Shown one piece after another: positions 56,427 through 64,000 of a stretch of DNA of 64,000 nt. The notes beneath the pieces are model-generated. The model was not told the origin of the DNA. It did no database searches and saw only the letters and a list, made by a program, of their open reading frames with translations. Each line of letters opens with the position of its first letter. Positions within the stretch are counted from its first letter, which is position 1. Source of the DNA: Carnobacteriaceae bacterium zg-C25 (GTDB lineage Bacteria; Bacillota; Bacilli; Lactobacillales; Aerococcaceae); contig CP072828.1 in the NCBI GenBank assembly GCA_017945845.1, forward strand, positions 682,001-746,000. The letters are read 5' to 3'. Both the position numbers and the translations under genes were made by a program.

Positions 56427-58220
56427 ATGTTACAACGCGAATTAATTGAACAAAAACTAAAACTACTACCCGATTTACCCGGATGCTATTTAATGAAAGA
56501 TAGTAACGGCGAAATTTTATATGTCGGTAAAGCTAAAAATTTAAAAAATCGCGTCCGTAGTTATTTCAAACAAGCACATAATGGAAAAACACAAAAATTA
56601 GTTTCTCAAATTGCCGATTTTGAAACCATTATTACAAATACCAATAAAGAGTCTTTATTATTAGAAGTCAATCTAATTAAAAAGTATTTACCAAAATACA
56701 ACATCAAACTAAAAGATTCTAAAAGTTATCCTTATTTAAAAATTACAAACGAGCGTCATCCGCAATTAATTATTGCACACACCATTGAAAAAGACGGCGC
56801 AACTTATTTTGGGCCTTATCCCGATATTACAGCCGCTACACAAACACAACAACTACTCCACAAAACGTATCCACTACGCCGATGTGGTAAAAATGAAAAA
56901 CGGGGTTGCTTCTACTATCATTTGGATCAATGTATTGGGTGTTGCGATCACGATGTTCCCGTTGAAGTTTATCAACAGCAAATACAACACATCACTCAAT
57001 TTTTAAACGGTGATACGAAAGACATTAAACACGCCCTTCAACAAAAAATGCAGCAAGCTTCGGAAAACTTGGAGTTTGAACGTGCCATGGATTATCGCGA
57101 TCAAATTAAATATGTTGAACAAACCGTTGAAAAACAGACGATATTGTCCGACGCCTACACCAATCACGACTTGTTTGGTTTTTACGAACAAAACGGCACA
57201 CTATCCATTCAAGTCTTTTTCTTGAGACAAAGCACCATTATTAAGCGTGAGGCTAACATTTTTGATTTCTATGGTGATGTCCATGACGAATTGATTTCGT
57301 TTATTTATCAATTTTATAGCAGTCAACACCACCTCCTACCAAGTGAAATTATCGTTCCTGACACATTGGATATCGGACTACTGAACGATTTAATGGGAAC
57401 ATCGGTAAAAAGTGCTCAACGTGGTAAGAAAAAAAGTTTATTGGACCTAGCCAACAAAAACGCAAAAATTGCATTGGATCAAAAACTGGCTTTAGATGAA
57501 ATGAACACACAAAAGCATTTAGGTGCTGCACAAGAATTAGCCAATTATTTAGGTATCGAGAAAGCCAACGTTATTGAATCATTCGACCACTCCAACACAC
57601 AAGGAACGCACCCCATTTCAGCAATGGTCGTCTATGTCGACGGAAAACCCGAAAGAAAACGTTATCGAAAATATAAAATTAAAACGGTAACAGGAAGCAA
57701 TGAATTTGCCACAACACAAGAAGTCATCCGACGTCGTTATATTCGCGCACTTAAAGAAAAAACACCCCTACCCGACTTAATTTTAATGGACGGCGGAGAA
57801 ATTCAAGTCAACGCGGCACGTGAAGTGCTCGAAGATGAACTCGGCTTAAACATTGCCGTAGCGGGAATGGTGAAAAACGAAAAGCACCAAACACATCATT
57901 TAATTTATGGAAATCCATTAGAAATGATTGCGTTAGACACGAACTCAAACGCGTTTCGATTGGTTCAGCGCATACAAGAAGAAGTCCATCGCTTTGCCAT
58001 TACCTTCCATAGACAATTGCGTTCTAAACAATCACTTTCTTCTCAATTGGATGCAATTCGTGGTGTTGGTCCGCAAACACGTAAAAAGTTATTGATACAT
58101 TTTAAAAATTTATCGGACATTGAAAAAGCGTCGATGGATGAACTACAATCAATTGGTATTAATCAACGCATTGCGCATATCATTACCGATCATTTCTCGC
58201 TAAAAAATGGCATTGATTAA
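56427..58220 (+). CDS. uvrC: Excinuclease ABC subunit C
   Basis: 597 residues from the ATG at 56427 with GGAG upstream. GIY-YIG nuclease (LLPDLPGCYLMKDSNGEILY then VGKAKNLKNRVRSYF), UVR motif near residues 205-235 (LEFERAMDYRDQIKYVEQTV), RNase H-like nuclease (SAMVVYVDGKPERKRYRKYK, LILMDGGEIQVNAAREVLED) and C-terminal helix-hairpin-helices (IRGVGPQTRKKLLIHF, LQSIGINQRIAHII). Makes both incisions in nucleotide excision repair. Single gene. Confidence 0.97.
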   Translation: MLQRELIEQKLKLLPDLPGCYLMKDSNGEILYVGKAKNLKNRVRSYFKQAHNGKTQKLVSQIADFETIITNTNKESLLLEVNLIKKYLPKYNIKLKDSKSYPYLKITNERHPQLIIAHTIEKDGATYFGPYPDITAATQTQQLLHKTYPLRRCGKNEKRGCFYYHLDQCIGCCDHDVPVEVYQQQIQHITQFLNGDTKDIKHALQQKMQQASENLEFERAMDYRDQIKYVEQTVEKQTILSDAYTNHDLFGFYEQNGTLSIQVFFLRQSTIIKREANIFDFYGDVHDELISFIYQFYSSQHHLLPSEIIVPDTLDIGLLNDLMGTSVKSAQRGKKKSLLDLANKNAKIALDQKLALDEMNTQKHLGAAQELANYLGIEKANVIESFDHSNTQGTHPISAMVVYVDGKPERKRYRKYKIKTVTGSNEFATTQEVIRRRYIRALKEKTPLPDLILMDGGEIQVNAAREVLEDELGLNIAVAGMVKNEKHQTHHLIYGNPLEMIALDTNSNAFRLVQRIQEEVHRFAITFHRQLRSKQSLSSQLDAIRGVGPQTRKKLLIHFKNLSDIEKASMDELQSIGINQRIAHIITDHFSLKNGID

Positions 58221-58279
58221 CTGAATATGATATACTAATAGAACATTTAATGTGAATAACACAAGAAAAAGGAGTTTGT

Positions 58280-59182
58280 ATGAAAACAAAAAAATTAGCA
58301 ACATTAGTAGCTACAGGTGCAATGGTTTTATTGGCTGGATGTTCAAATACAAATAGTAACGTTGCAACCTCAAAATATGGTAACGTCACAAAAGATGAAA
58401 TGTACACTTTAATGCAACGTACACACGGTGCTCAAGCGTTATATTCATTGCTTGTTGAAAAAACGGCTGCCGCAAAAGTTAAAGACAAATCTGGTATCGA
58501 TCAATTCGTTACAGAATTTATCGCAACACGTGAACAATCTGCTGGTGGAAAAGAAGCTTTTGAAAAATTGGTTAAAGAATCAGGATTCAGTTCTGTAGAA
58601 GATTTTAAAAAAGCGATTTACAATAGTCGTGTAACGCTACAAGTGATTAAAGAAAACATTGCGATTACAGATGAAGAAATCACTGCAGCATACGAAACGT
58701 ATACACCAAAAATACAAGCATCACACATTTTAGTGCCTGATAACGAAACAGCCTTAAACATTATTAAAGAGTTACAAAACGGCGGTGATTGGAACGCTTT
58801 AGCAGCTAAACATTCTACTGATGCTTCAAATAAAGATAAAGGTGGTTCTTTAGGTGAATTTGACCCATCAACAATGGTTAAAGAATTCGCTGAAGCGGCA
58901 AAAGCCATGAAAAATGGTGAAATTTCAACAACACCAGTCAAAACAACATTTGGTTACCATGTCATTAAAATGGAGAAAAACAATCCAAAAGGTAGTTTAG
59001 AAGACGAGAAAGCAAACATTAAAGAATCATTATTAAATGCAAAAGCAAGCAATTCTGCTGAACAACAAAAAGTCATGACAAACTTACTAAAAGATGCTGA
59101 CGTTAAAATTTCAGATGAATTTTTATCTAAATCTTTATCTTCAATCTTATCACCAGAAACAGCATTACCAAAACAACAATAA
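58280..59182 (+). CDS. prsA: PrsA-like foldase lipoprotein (parvulin peptidyl-prolyl isomerase)
   Basis: 300 residues. Signal peptide with lipobox LLAGC, lipidated Cys21. N-terminal chaperone part, then the parvulin domain near residues 145-235: IQASHILVPDNETALNIIKE, NKDKGGSLGEFDPSTMVKEF and GEISTTPVKTTFGYHVIKM. C-terminal helical and Ser-rich tail. Folds secreted proteins on the outer face of the membrane. Ribosome site AAAAAGGAG. Own terminator. Confidence 0.93.
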   Translation: MKTKKLATLVATGAMVLLAGCSNTNSNVATSKYGNVTKDEMYTLMQRTHGAQALYSLLVEKTAAAKVKDKSGIDQFVTEFIATREQSAGGKEAFEKLVKESGFSSVEDFKKAIYNSRVTLQVIKENIAITDEEITAAYETYTPKIQASHILVPDNETALNIIKELQNGGDWNALAAKHSTDASNKDKGGSLGEFDPSTMVKEFAEAAKAMKNGEISTTPVKTTFGYHVIKMEKNNPKGSLEDEKANIKESLLNAKASNSAEQQKVMTNLLKDADVKISDEFLSKSLSSILSPETALPKQQ

Positions 59183-59188
59183 AACAAC

Positions 59189-59226
59189 GCCCTGCAAATA
59201 GATGTTTTCTATTTGCAGGGCTTTTA
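59189..59226. terminator. Terminator between prsA and the convergent ABC gene
   Basis: GCCCTGCAAATAGA (59189-59202) pairs with TCTATTTGCAGGGC (59208-59221), then TTTT. A 14-pair perfect stem. Confidence 0.9.
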
Positions 59227-59248
59227 TCATCTATACAGAACTAGAGGA

Positions 59249-60943
59249 TTAACGAATAATTTGTTCGGTGACAAATTTTTTATATCTAACATGATCCCCC
59301 ATTAATTGCTCGTGCGTTCCTTCGCCTGTTATCTTTCCGTCTTCAACGAAATAAATTCTATCCGCATCCATAATCGTTGATAAGCGATGCGCAATAATGA
59401 TGGCAATTTTATCTTTCATTAATTCATTCATTGAAACGGTAATTAATTTTTCCGTTTCGCTATCCAGATTTGACGTTGCTTCGTCCATTAACAATATACT
59501 TGATTGTCTAATAATGGCTCTTGCAATTTGCAACCTTTGTTGCTGACCGCCTGAAAGCTTGATTCCGCGTTCGCCGATTTCTGTATCGACTTCTAAAGGT
59601 AATTTTTTGACATCATCTAACAAATGTGCCTGCTCTAAAGCGCCATAGACATCTACAGATGCTTTATTTTCAACACCTAATAGTAAATTATCTTTAATGC
59701 TTAACGATAATAAGGCGGTATCTTGAGCGACAACGGATAGTAATTTTCTCCAATTTTTTGTTGAATATTGATGAATATCAACATCATTTAAGGTGATTTG
59801 ACCGTCATAATCAAAATAGAGTTTTTCTAACAATTTAAAAATGGTACTTTTTCCAGAACCACTTGGTCCAACAATAGCTATTTTTTCACCTTTATTACAC
59901 TTAATAGAGATATTATTCAAAATGTTACGCGAATCATCATAAGCAAATGAAAGATTTTTAATTTCTAAAATTTCTGGTTGTAACGCATCAACGTTTAATT
60001 GATTTTCTGTTTCTAATTCACTTTCAGATTTTTGATTTTGTATTTCATCTAATAAATGAAATGATACTTTTACTTTTGAATACGCATTGAAAAATAAACC
60101 AATTTGACTAAAAGGTGTCAATAATTGAATTAAATAGATTAAAAACGAAATCAAAACGGGTAAAGTTAAGTCATTATTTTGTATTCGAATGGCACCATAC
60201 GTAAATATACCAATAATGATTGCAAAAAAGAATAACATGACAGATGGTTGTATAATCGCTTCAATAACCGATACTTTTAATGACGCTTTGTAATTTGCAT
60301 TGATTTCTACATCCAATCGATCATTGATTTCTTTTTGAGCGTTAGAAAATTTAATTAAACGAATTTGCTGGATATATTCAGCTAGTTTACCACTCAAATT
60401 CGCATTATTCACTTTTACGATATCTGAAAACTTACTGCTATAATTGGATAACAACGACAATAATAAAATTAATGCTACTAAAGAGACAATTAAAAATACG
60501 GATAATTTCCAATCTAATAAAAATAAAATAATAACTGAACCGACAACAATGATAATACTAGATATAAAATTCGGAATGACGGTTGATGAAAAATGACGAA
60601 TTTCCGAAAAATTTTCTATGATTTTATGCGTGATACCGCCACTTTTCTCGCCTTCCAAAAACGAAACGGGTGTGTCGATTAAATGCGCAATATGTTTTTT
60701 CATTAAATGATATATGGCATTTTCACTATTTTTAGACATGATATAATTTCCAAAAGATATTAATACCGTTTGAAGTAAAATCATACTAAATAATTTTAGC
60801 AACTCTGTTAATAGGTTTGGACTTTCCAATATTTGTTTGACATATAACGGTATAAACGTATTGATAATTGAACTAATCGCAATGATAATGACACTTAACA
60901 CAAATAAATTAGTGCTTTGATATAACCTTCGAAATTTAGCCAT
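59249..60943 (-). CDS. ABC exporter, fused permease and ATPase (multidrug/peptide type)
   Basis: 564 residues. Six N-terminal membrane segments (from LFVLSVIIIAISSIINTFIP), then the ATPase: VGPSGSGKSTIFKLL (Walker A), LSGGQQQRLQIARAIIRQSS (signature), ILLMDEATSNLDSETE (Walker B), IIAHRLSTI (H-loop). Resembles MsbA/BmrA-type homodimers and bacteriocin exporters; substrate unknown, no peptidase domain. Ribosome site TGGAGGAAT. Codon use is more AT-rich than prsA or tig. Confidence 0.88.
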   Translation of the reverse strand: MAKFRRLYQSTNLFVLSVIIIAISSIINTFIPLYVKQILESPNLLTELLKLFSMILLQTVLISFGNYIMSKNSENAIYHLMKKHIAHLIDTPVSFLEGEKSGGITHKIIENFSEIRHFSSTVIPNFISSIIIVVGSVIILFLLDWKLSVFLIVSLVALILLLSLLSNYSSKFSDIVKVNNANLSGKLAEYIQQIRLIKFSNAQKEINDRLDVEINANYKASLKVSVIEAIIQPSVMLFFFAIIIGIFTYGAIRIQNNDLTLPVLISFLIYLIQLLTPFSQIGLFFNAYSKVKVSFHLLDEIQNQKSESELETENQLNVDALQPEILEIKNLSFAYDDSRNILNNISIKCNKGEKIAIVGPSGSGKSTIFKLLEKLYFDYDGQITLNDVDIHQYSTKNWRKLLSVVAQDTALLSLSIKDNLLLGVENKASVDVYGALEQAHLLDDVKKLPLEVDTEIGERGIKLSGGQQQRLQIARAIIRQSSILLMDEATSNLDSETEKLITVSMNELMKDKIAIIIAHRLSTIMDADRIYFVEDGKITGEGTHEQLMGDHVRYKKFVTEQIIR

Positions 60944-61099
60944 ATTCTAATTCCTCCAAAAAAATAAATTATTTTAACAGTTGCTCTGTCATAACCGACT
61001 TAATCCACTCTCCTTCTTCAAAACTTAAATTTAAAAACATTTTAATAAAATTAGAAAATAATGTCAATACAACAAAAAAAAATACTTGCTCTTTTTAAT
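60944..61099 (-). other. AT-rich leader upstream of the ABC exporter with a short open stretch
   Basis: The minus strand from about 61085 to 60973 is open but without a good start, reading FVVLTLFSNFIKMFLNLSFE then EGEWIKSVMTEQLLK. It could be the last part of a decayed gene. An ATG-started version would be 23 residues with no ribosome site. Nothing else recognised. Confidence 0.3.
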
Positions 61100-61145
61100 A
61101 AAAACTGCAGAAAATAATACGCATCCTTATTTCCTACAGTTTTTC
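61100..61145. terminator. Terminator of the alpha/beta hydrolase gene
   Basis: AAAACTGCAGAAAATAA and TTATTTCCTACAGTTTT form a 17-pair stem with minor mismatches and a 9-base loop, with T-runs on both strands. Confidence 0.75.
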
Positions 61146-61221
61146 ATTTGATTTCAGTTATATCATTTAATGTGGTCTGCATCATGACAGGCGTATGAAT
61201 GCCTGATTATAAGACGCTATT

Positions 61222-61989
61222 TTATTGAATCAGTTCTTTTTCTAATAGCCAGACACGAATGACACTGAGTGTATGATTTTGGTATTTTCCAGATTCATAC
61301 ATGTGATCTGCGCCCGTAATGGATACTAAAATAGAATCTTTATAATGTTTTGCCGTTTTACGAGCAATTGCTGAAACGGTCATTTTATCGTTGGATCCTG
61401 TGATGGTTAAAACCGGACAATGAATTTTTGAAAAATCGACATAGGCACTTTTCTTTTTATCTAAAAATGGGAATGCCATTTGGGCATAGACTAATCCTGA
61501 TTCCGGAATTAACGTTTTAAAGACGGCTTCTTTATCTTCGATTGTTTGCTCATTCATACAATATTTAAAAAACTCTTTTTTATAGGGTGGCATTGGTTTT
61601 TTCCAAAATCCCCAACGTAAAAAATGTTTGATAAAACAACGCACCATTGTTGGATAAAAGGCAAAAATATCGCCCGTTGGCGCAGGTCCCATTAAAATCA
61701 TGCCTGAAACAAAAATGCGTTCAGCTACCAATTGCGCAATTAAACACCCTAGTGAATGCCCTAATATAATGGTTTCACCCTCCAACTGTTCAATATACGC
61801 CACTGTATCATCTACATAATCCGTTAAACTAACGTCCCCTACTTTGTCAAAACAGTCATCATACGATAAGTCATGATAACGTAAACTTGGTGTGTGGACA
61901 TTTAAGCCCATGGATGCTAACTTTGTCGCAAATTCTCCCCATACTTGACCATTGCACCATGTACCATGTATTAAAACAATATTTTTCAT
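61222..61989 (-). CDS. Alpha/beta hydrolase
   Basis: 255 residues. Oxyanion strand IVLIHGTWCNGQVWGEF, nucleophile elbow ILGHSLGCLIAQLVAE, acid in LTITGSNDKMTVSA and histidine in SITGADHMYESGKY, giving a complete Ser-Asp-His triad. A helical lid with PPYKKEFFKYCMNEQTI lies between. Cytosolic esterase or lipase of unknown substrate. Ribosome site TGGAGGG. Confidence 0.9.
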   Translation of the reverse strand: MKNIVLIHGTWCNGQVWGEFATKLASMGLNVHTPSLRYHDLSYDDCFDKVGDVSLTDYVDDTVAYIEQLEGETIILGHSLGCLIAQLVAERIFVSGMILMGPAPTGDIFAFYPTMVRCFIKHFLRWGFWKKPMPPYKKEFFKYCMNEQTIEDKEAVFKTLIPESGLVYAQMAFPFLDKKKSAYVDFSKIHCPVLTITGSNDKMTVSAIARKTAKHYKDSILVSITGADHMYESGKYQNHTLSVIRVWLLEKELIQ

Positions 61990-62035
61990 TTGCCCTCCAA
62001 AAAAACTTTGAATATCAAAATATACATTTATAACG

Positions 62036-62064
62036 TAACCCTACCCGATAATCAGGTAGGGTTA
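62036..62064. other. Perfect inverted repeat after tig
   Basis: TAACCCTACC and GGTAGGGTTA with a 9-base spacer. It sits where the tig terminator should be but has no T-run on either strand, so its terminator role is uncertain. Confidence 0.5.
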
Positions 62065-62073
62065 CTAAAATGA

Positions 62074-63354
62074 TTACGCTTCAACAGCAGATTCAACAAC
62101 TAAAGCAACAGCTTTTTTCGTTTTAATATCATTTTCTAACATATCGTTATTTAAAATAGATTTTACTTGTTCAACTGGCATGTTGTATGTTTGTGCTAAT
62201 TCGTTGATTTCTGCTTCAATTTCTTCTGGTGTAACAGATAAGTTTTCAGCTTTAACGATTGCTTCTAACACTAAGTTAGTTTTAACGCGTACATCTGCGT
62301 CAACTTCCATTTGTTTATGTAAGTCTGCACGTGTTGTACCTGTTAATTGGTAGTATAACTCTTCTGAAATACCTTGACGTTGCATGTCGTTTAAGAAGAA
62401 GTCCATTTGACGATGTACTTCAGAATGTACCATTTCATATGGTAATTCACCAATTTCAGCATTTTCAACAGCTAAACGCAATGCTGCATCTTCAATGGCA
62501 GATTGTGCTGCTGCATCTTTTTGTTCTTGTAATTCTTGAGTATATTTGTCTTTTAATTCCGCTAAAGTTTCAACACTGTCATCTGCATCTTTTGCAAATT
62601 CGTCATCTAAAGCTGGAACTTCTTTTGTTTTCACTTCTTTAACAGACACTTTAAATGTTGCTTGTGCACCTTTTAATTCTTCTGAATGGTATTCTTCTGG
62701 GAAAGTTACATTCACTTCAACATCATCACCAGCTTGAGTACCTACTAATTGATCTTCAAATCCTGGAATAAATGAGCCTGAACCTAATTCTAATGAGTGG
62801 TTTTCGCCTTTTCCACCAGCAAACGCTACGCCGTCTTTAAAGCCTTCAAAATCAATAACAACAGTATCGCCATTTTCAGCTTTACCCTCTTTAACGACCA
62901 TTTCTGCTAATTGTTCTTGTTTTGCTTTTAAGCGTGCTTCAACATCTTCTGTAGAAACTGTACGGTCTTGTTTTGGCACTGTTAAACCTTTATACTCACC
63001 TAATGTAATTTCTGGTTTTAACGTTACAGTTGCTTCAATTACCCATGCTTGACCTTTTTCCATTGATTTGACATCAATTTTTGGTTGCGCTACTGGGAAT
63101 AAACCTAATTCTTCAATGGCATTGTCGTAAGCATCTGGTAAAACGATGTTTAATGCATCTTCATATAACGCTGCTTCACCAAATTGTTTGTTGAAAATCG
63201 CACGAGGCACTTTACCTTTACGGAAACCTGGTACATTTAAGTTTTTTTGAACACGTGCAAACGCTGCATCCAATCCTTTTTTAATTTCTTCTTGAGAGAT
63301 TTCAAATGTTAATAGGCCTTCATTGCCTGTTGTTTTTTCAAATTTTGCGCTCAT
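62074..63354 (-). CDS. tig: Trigger factor, ribosome-associated chaperone
   Basis: 426 residues. Ribosome-binding signature [20 protein letters not shown] in the N-terminal domain, FKBP-type isomerase domain near 150-245 ([32 protein letters not shown]), and a helical C-terminal domain. Binds nascent chains at the exit tunnel. Single gene; clpX, often the next gene in Firmicutes, lies 20 kb away here. Ribosome site TGGAGG. Confidence 0.96.
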   Translation of the reverse strand: MSAKFEKTTGNEGLLTFEISQEEIKKGLDAAFARVQKNLNVPGFRKGKVPRAIFNKQFGEAALYEDALNIVLPDAYDNAIEELGLFPVAQPKIDVKSMEKGQAWVIEATVTLKPEITLGEYKGLTVPKQDRTVSTEDVEARLKAKQEQLAEMVVKEGKAENGDTVVIDFEGFKDGVAFAGGKGENHSLELGSGSFIPGFEDQLVGTQAGDDVEVNVTFPEEYHSEELKGAQATFKVSVKEVKTKEVPALDDEFAKDADDSVETLAELKDKYTQELQEQKDAAAQSAIEDAALRLAVENAEIGELPYEMVHSEVHRQMDFFLNDMQRQGISEELYYQLTGTTRADLHKQMEVDADVRVKTNLVLEAIVKAENLSVTPEEIEAEINELAQTYNMPVEQVKSILNNDMLENDIKTKKAVALVVESAVEA

Positions 63355-63420
63355 TCGCTAAATTCCTCCAATAAATAATTCATACCTAAACAGTTTACAC
63401 CATTCTATACGATTAGTAAA

Positions 63421-64000
63421 CTAAAAACCTGTAATATCGTACGTAAAGCAACCGTGTTGACCAATCTCTAGTTGATTTATTCCTTTTTTATTCACCCATT
63501 GCCCGTCGTGCGTTGTTGTATCCGCGATACCTTGCCACGGCTCAACACAAACAAACGGCGCTTGCTTCGGATACGGCGACCAAATGCCAACGTAGGCTGT
63601 TTCATTAAACGTCACACGCACACCGTGATTTTGTTTGTTGTAGACATCAACACTCACTTGTTGTCTGTCCGTTTCAAAAATAACAGCGTCCATTGCAAAC
63701 CAGTCTCTTTCCAAATCAATGTGAGGGTTAATGACCGTTTCGACTGCTCGATCAATGACAAACGGCCCTTCCAATAAATACCGTTTAAATTCGCCTAACC
63801 CATATAGAGCAACGGTAAAATCTTCAAACTGTTCATCATTTAACGTTGTGTTAAATGCCGGATGCGCACCGATTGAATAATACATTTTTTTGTCACCGGT
63901 GTTCAACACATCGTACATCACACGTAGCGTAGAATCGGTTAAAACATACGTGCAAACCAATTCAAAATCAAATGGGTACATCTTTTTCGTTTCGTCATCA
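63421..64000 (-). CDS. Aldose 1-epimerase family protein, C-terminal part
   Basis: The frame runs past the ATG at 63981 to the window edge (DDETKKMYPFDFELVCTY), so the N-terminus is outside. The galactose mutarotase fold shows in YSIGAHPAFNTTL (catalytic His), ERDWFAMDAVIFETD and APFVCVEPWQGIADT (catalytic Glu). The LacX-like group of Lactobacillales matches best. Substrate among hexoses unknown. Confidence 0.85.
   Translation of the reverse strand, partial: DDETKKMYPFDFELVCTYVLTDSTLRVMYDVLNTGDKKMYYSIGAHPAFNTTLNDEQFEDFTVALYGLGEFKRYLLEGPFVIDRAVETVINPHIDLERDWFAMDAVIFETDRQQVSVDVYNKQNHGVRVTFNETAYVGIWSPYPKQAPFVCVEPWQGIADTTTHDGQWVNKKGINQLEIGQHGCFTYDITGF

Overview
The window is about 64 kb of chromosome from a low-GC Gram-positive bacterium of the order Lactobacillales. 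The evidence is the Firmicutes-type primosome pair dnaB-dnaI, the order gpsB-rnpB-THUMP methyltransferase with a type B RNase P RNA, CggR in front of a gap-pgk-tpiA-gpmI-eno glycolytic run, KtrAB, and an rpsB-tsf-pyrH-frr block. I cannot fix the genus; something near Carnobacteriaceae, Aerococcaceae or Enterococcaceae would fit. Most of the window is ordinary, intact housekeeping sequence.

Layout. 1-4.5 kb: end of dnaB, dnaI, a SWIM/SNF2 helicase. 4.55-9.85 kb: a polyamine operon (speD, arginine decarboxylase, speE, agmatinase, and a carboxynorspermidine-synthase-like dehydrogenase). 9.85-11.7 kb: a SAM-I riboswitch controlling metK, which supplies the SAM that SpeD decarboxylates; the nucleosidase MtnN at 17.4-18.1 kb recycles the methylthioadenosine that SpeE releases. 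11.7-15.05 kb: an AT-rich islet (KilA-N remnant, DUF4241 protein, unknown protein, orphan ABC exporter). 15.2-19.8 kb: yutF, yutD, ymdB, mtnN, a small membrane protein, nudF and a cation efflux gene. 19.8-25.56 kb: a second AT-rich islet, read on the minus strand. It starts at polA and ends at an IS3-family remnant, and it is packed with immunity-type genes alternating with broken C-terminal pieces of Rhs/WapA-like polymorphic toxins. 25.57-37.1 kb: polA, murC, ytpR, an M42 peptidase, frr-pyrH-tsf-rpsB, a GNAT and DUF1846. 37.3-38.5 kb: a TrpX-like binding lipoprotein behind a leader that encodes an 11-residue Trp-containing peptide. 38.65-40.55 kb: gpsB, rnpB and the methyltransferase. 40.6-46.6 kb: an isolated IS end, a tandem repeat, clpX, an HD hydrolase, ktrA-ktrB, an MmcQ-like protein and an M42 peptidase. 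46.77-48.26 kb: a complete ISL3-family element with an 8-bp target duplication. 48.26-55.6 kb: the glycolytic genes with cggR. 55.6-64 kb: quinone reductase, uvrC, prsA, an ABC exporter, a hydrolase, tig, and the C-terminal part of an aldose 1-epimerase.

The most notable items are these: (a) the toxin-tail/immunity array at 19.8-25.4 kb, including an Ntox15-like tail overlapping a Tdi1-like immunity gene; (b) a probable Trp-responsive attenuator in front of an orphan TrpX; (c) an unassigned structured leader in front of DUF1846; (d) two CggR-type operators bracketing the cggR promoter; (e) an ISL3 element inserted exactly between eno and its terminator, plus a solo 72-bp left end elsewhere, both carrying a terminator-like hairpin; (f) a polyamine operon that combines the SpeD/SpeE route with a carboxynorspermidine synthase homologue but shows no partner decarboxylase here. 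All assignments come from reading the sequence and recalling families; no database search was run.
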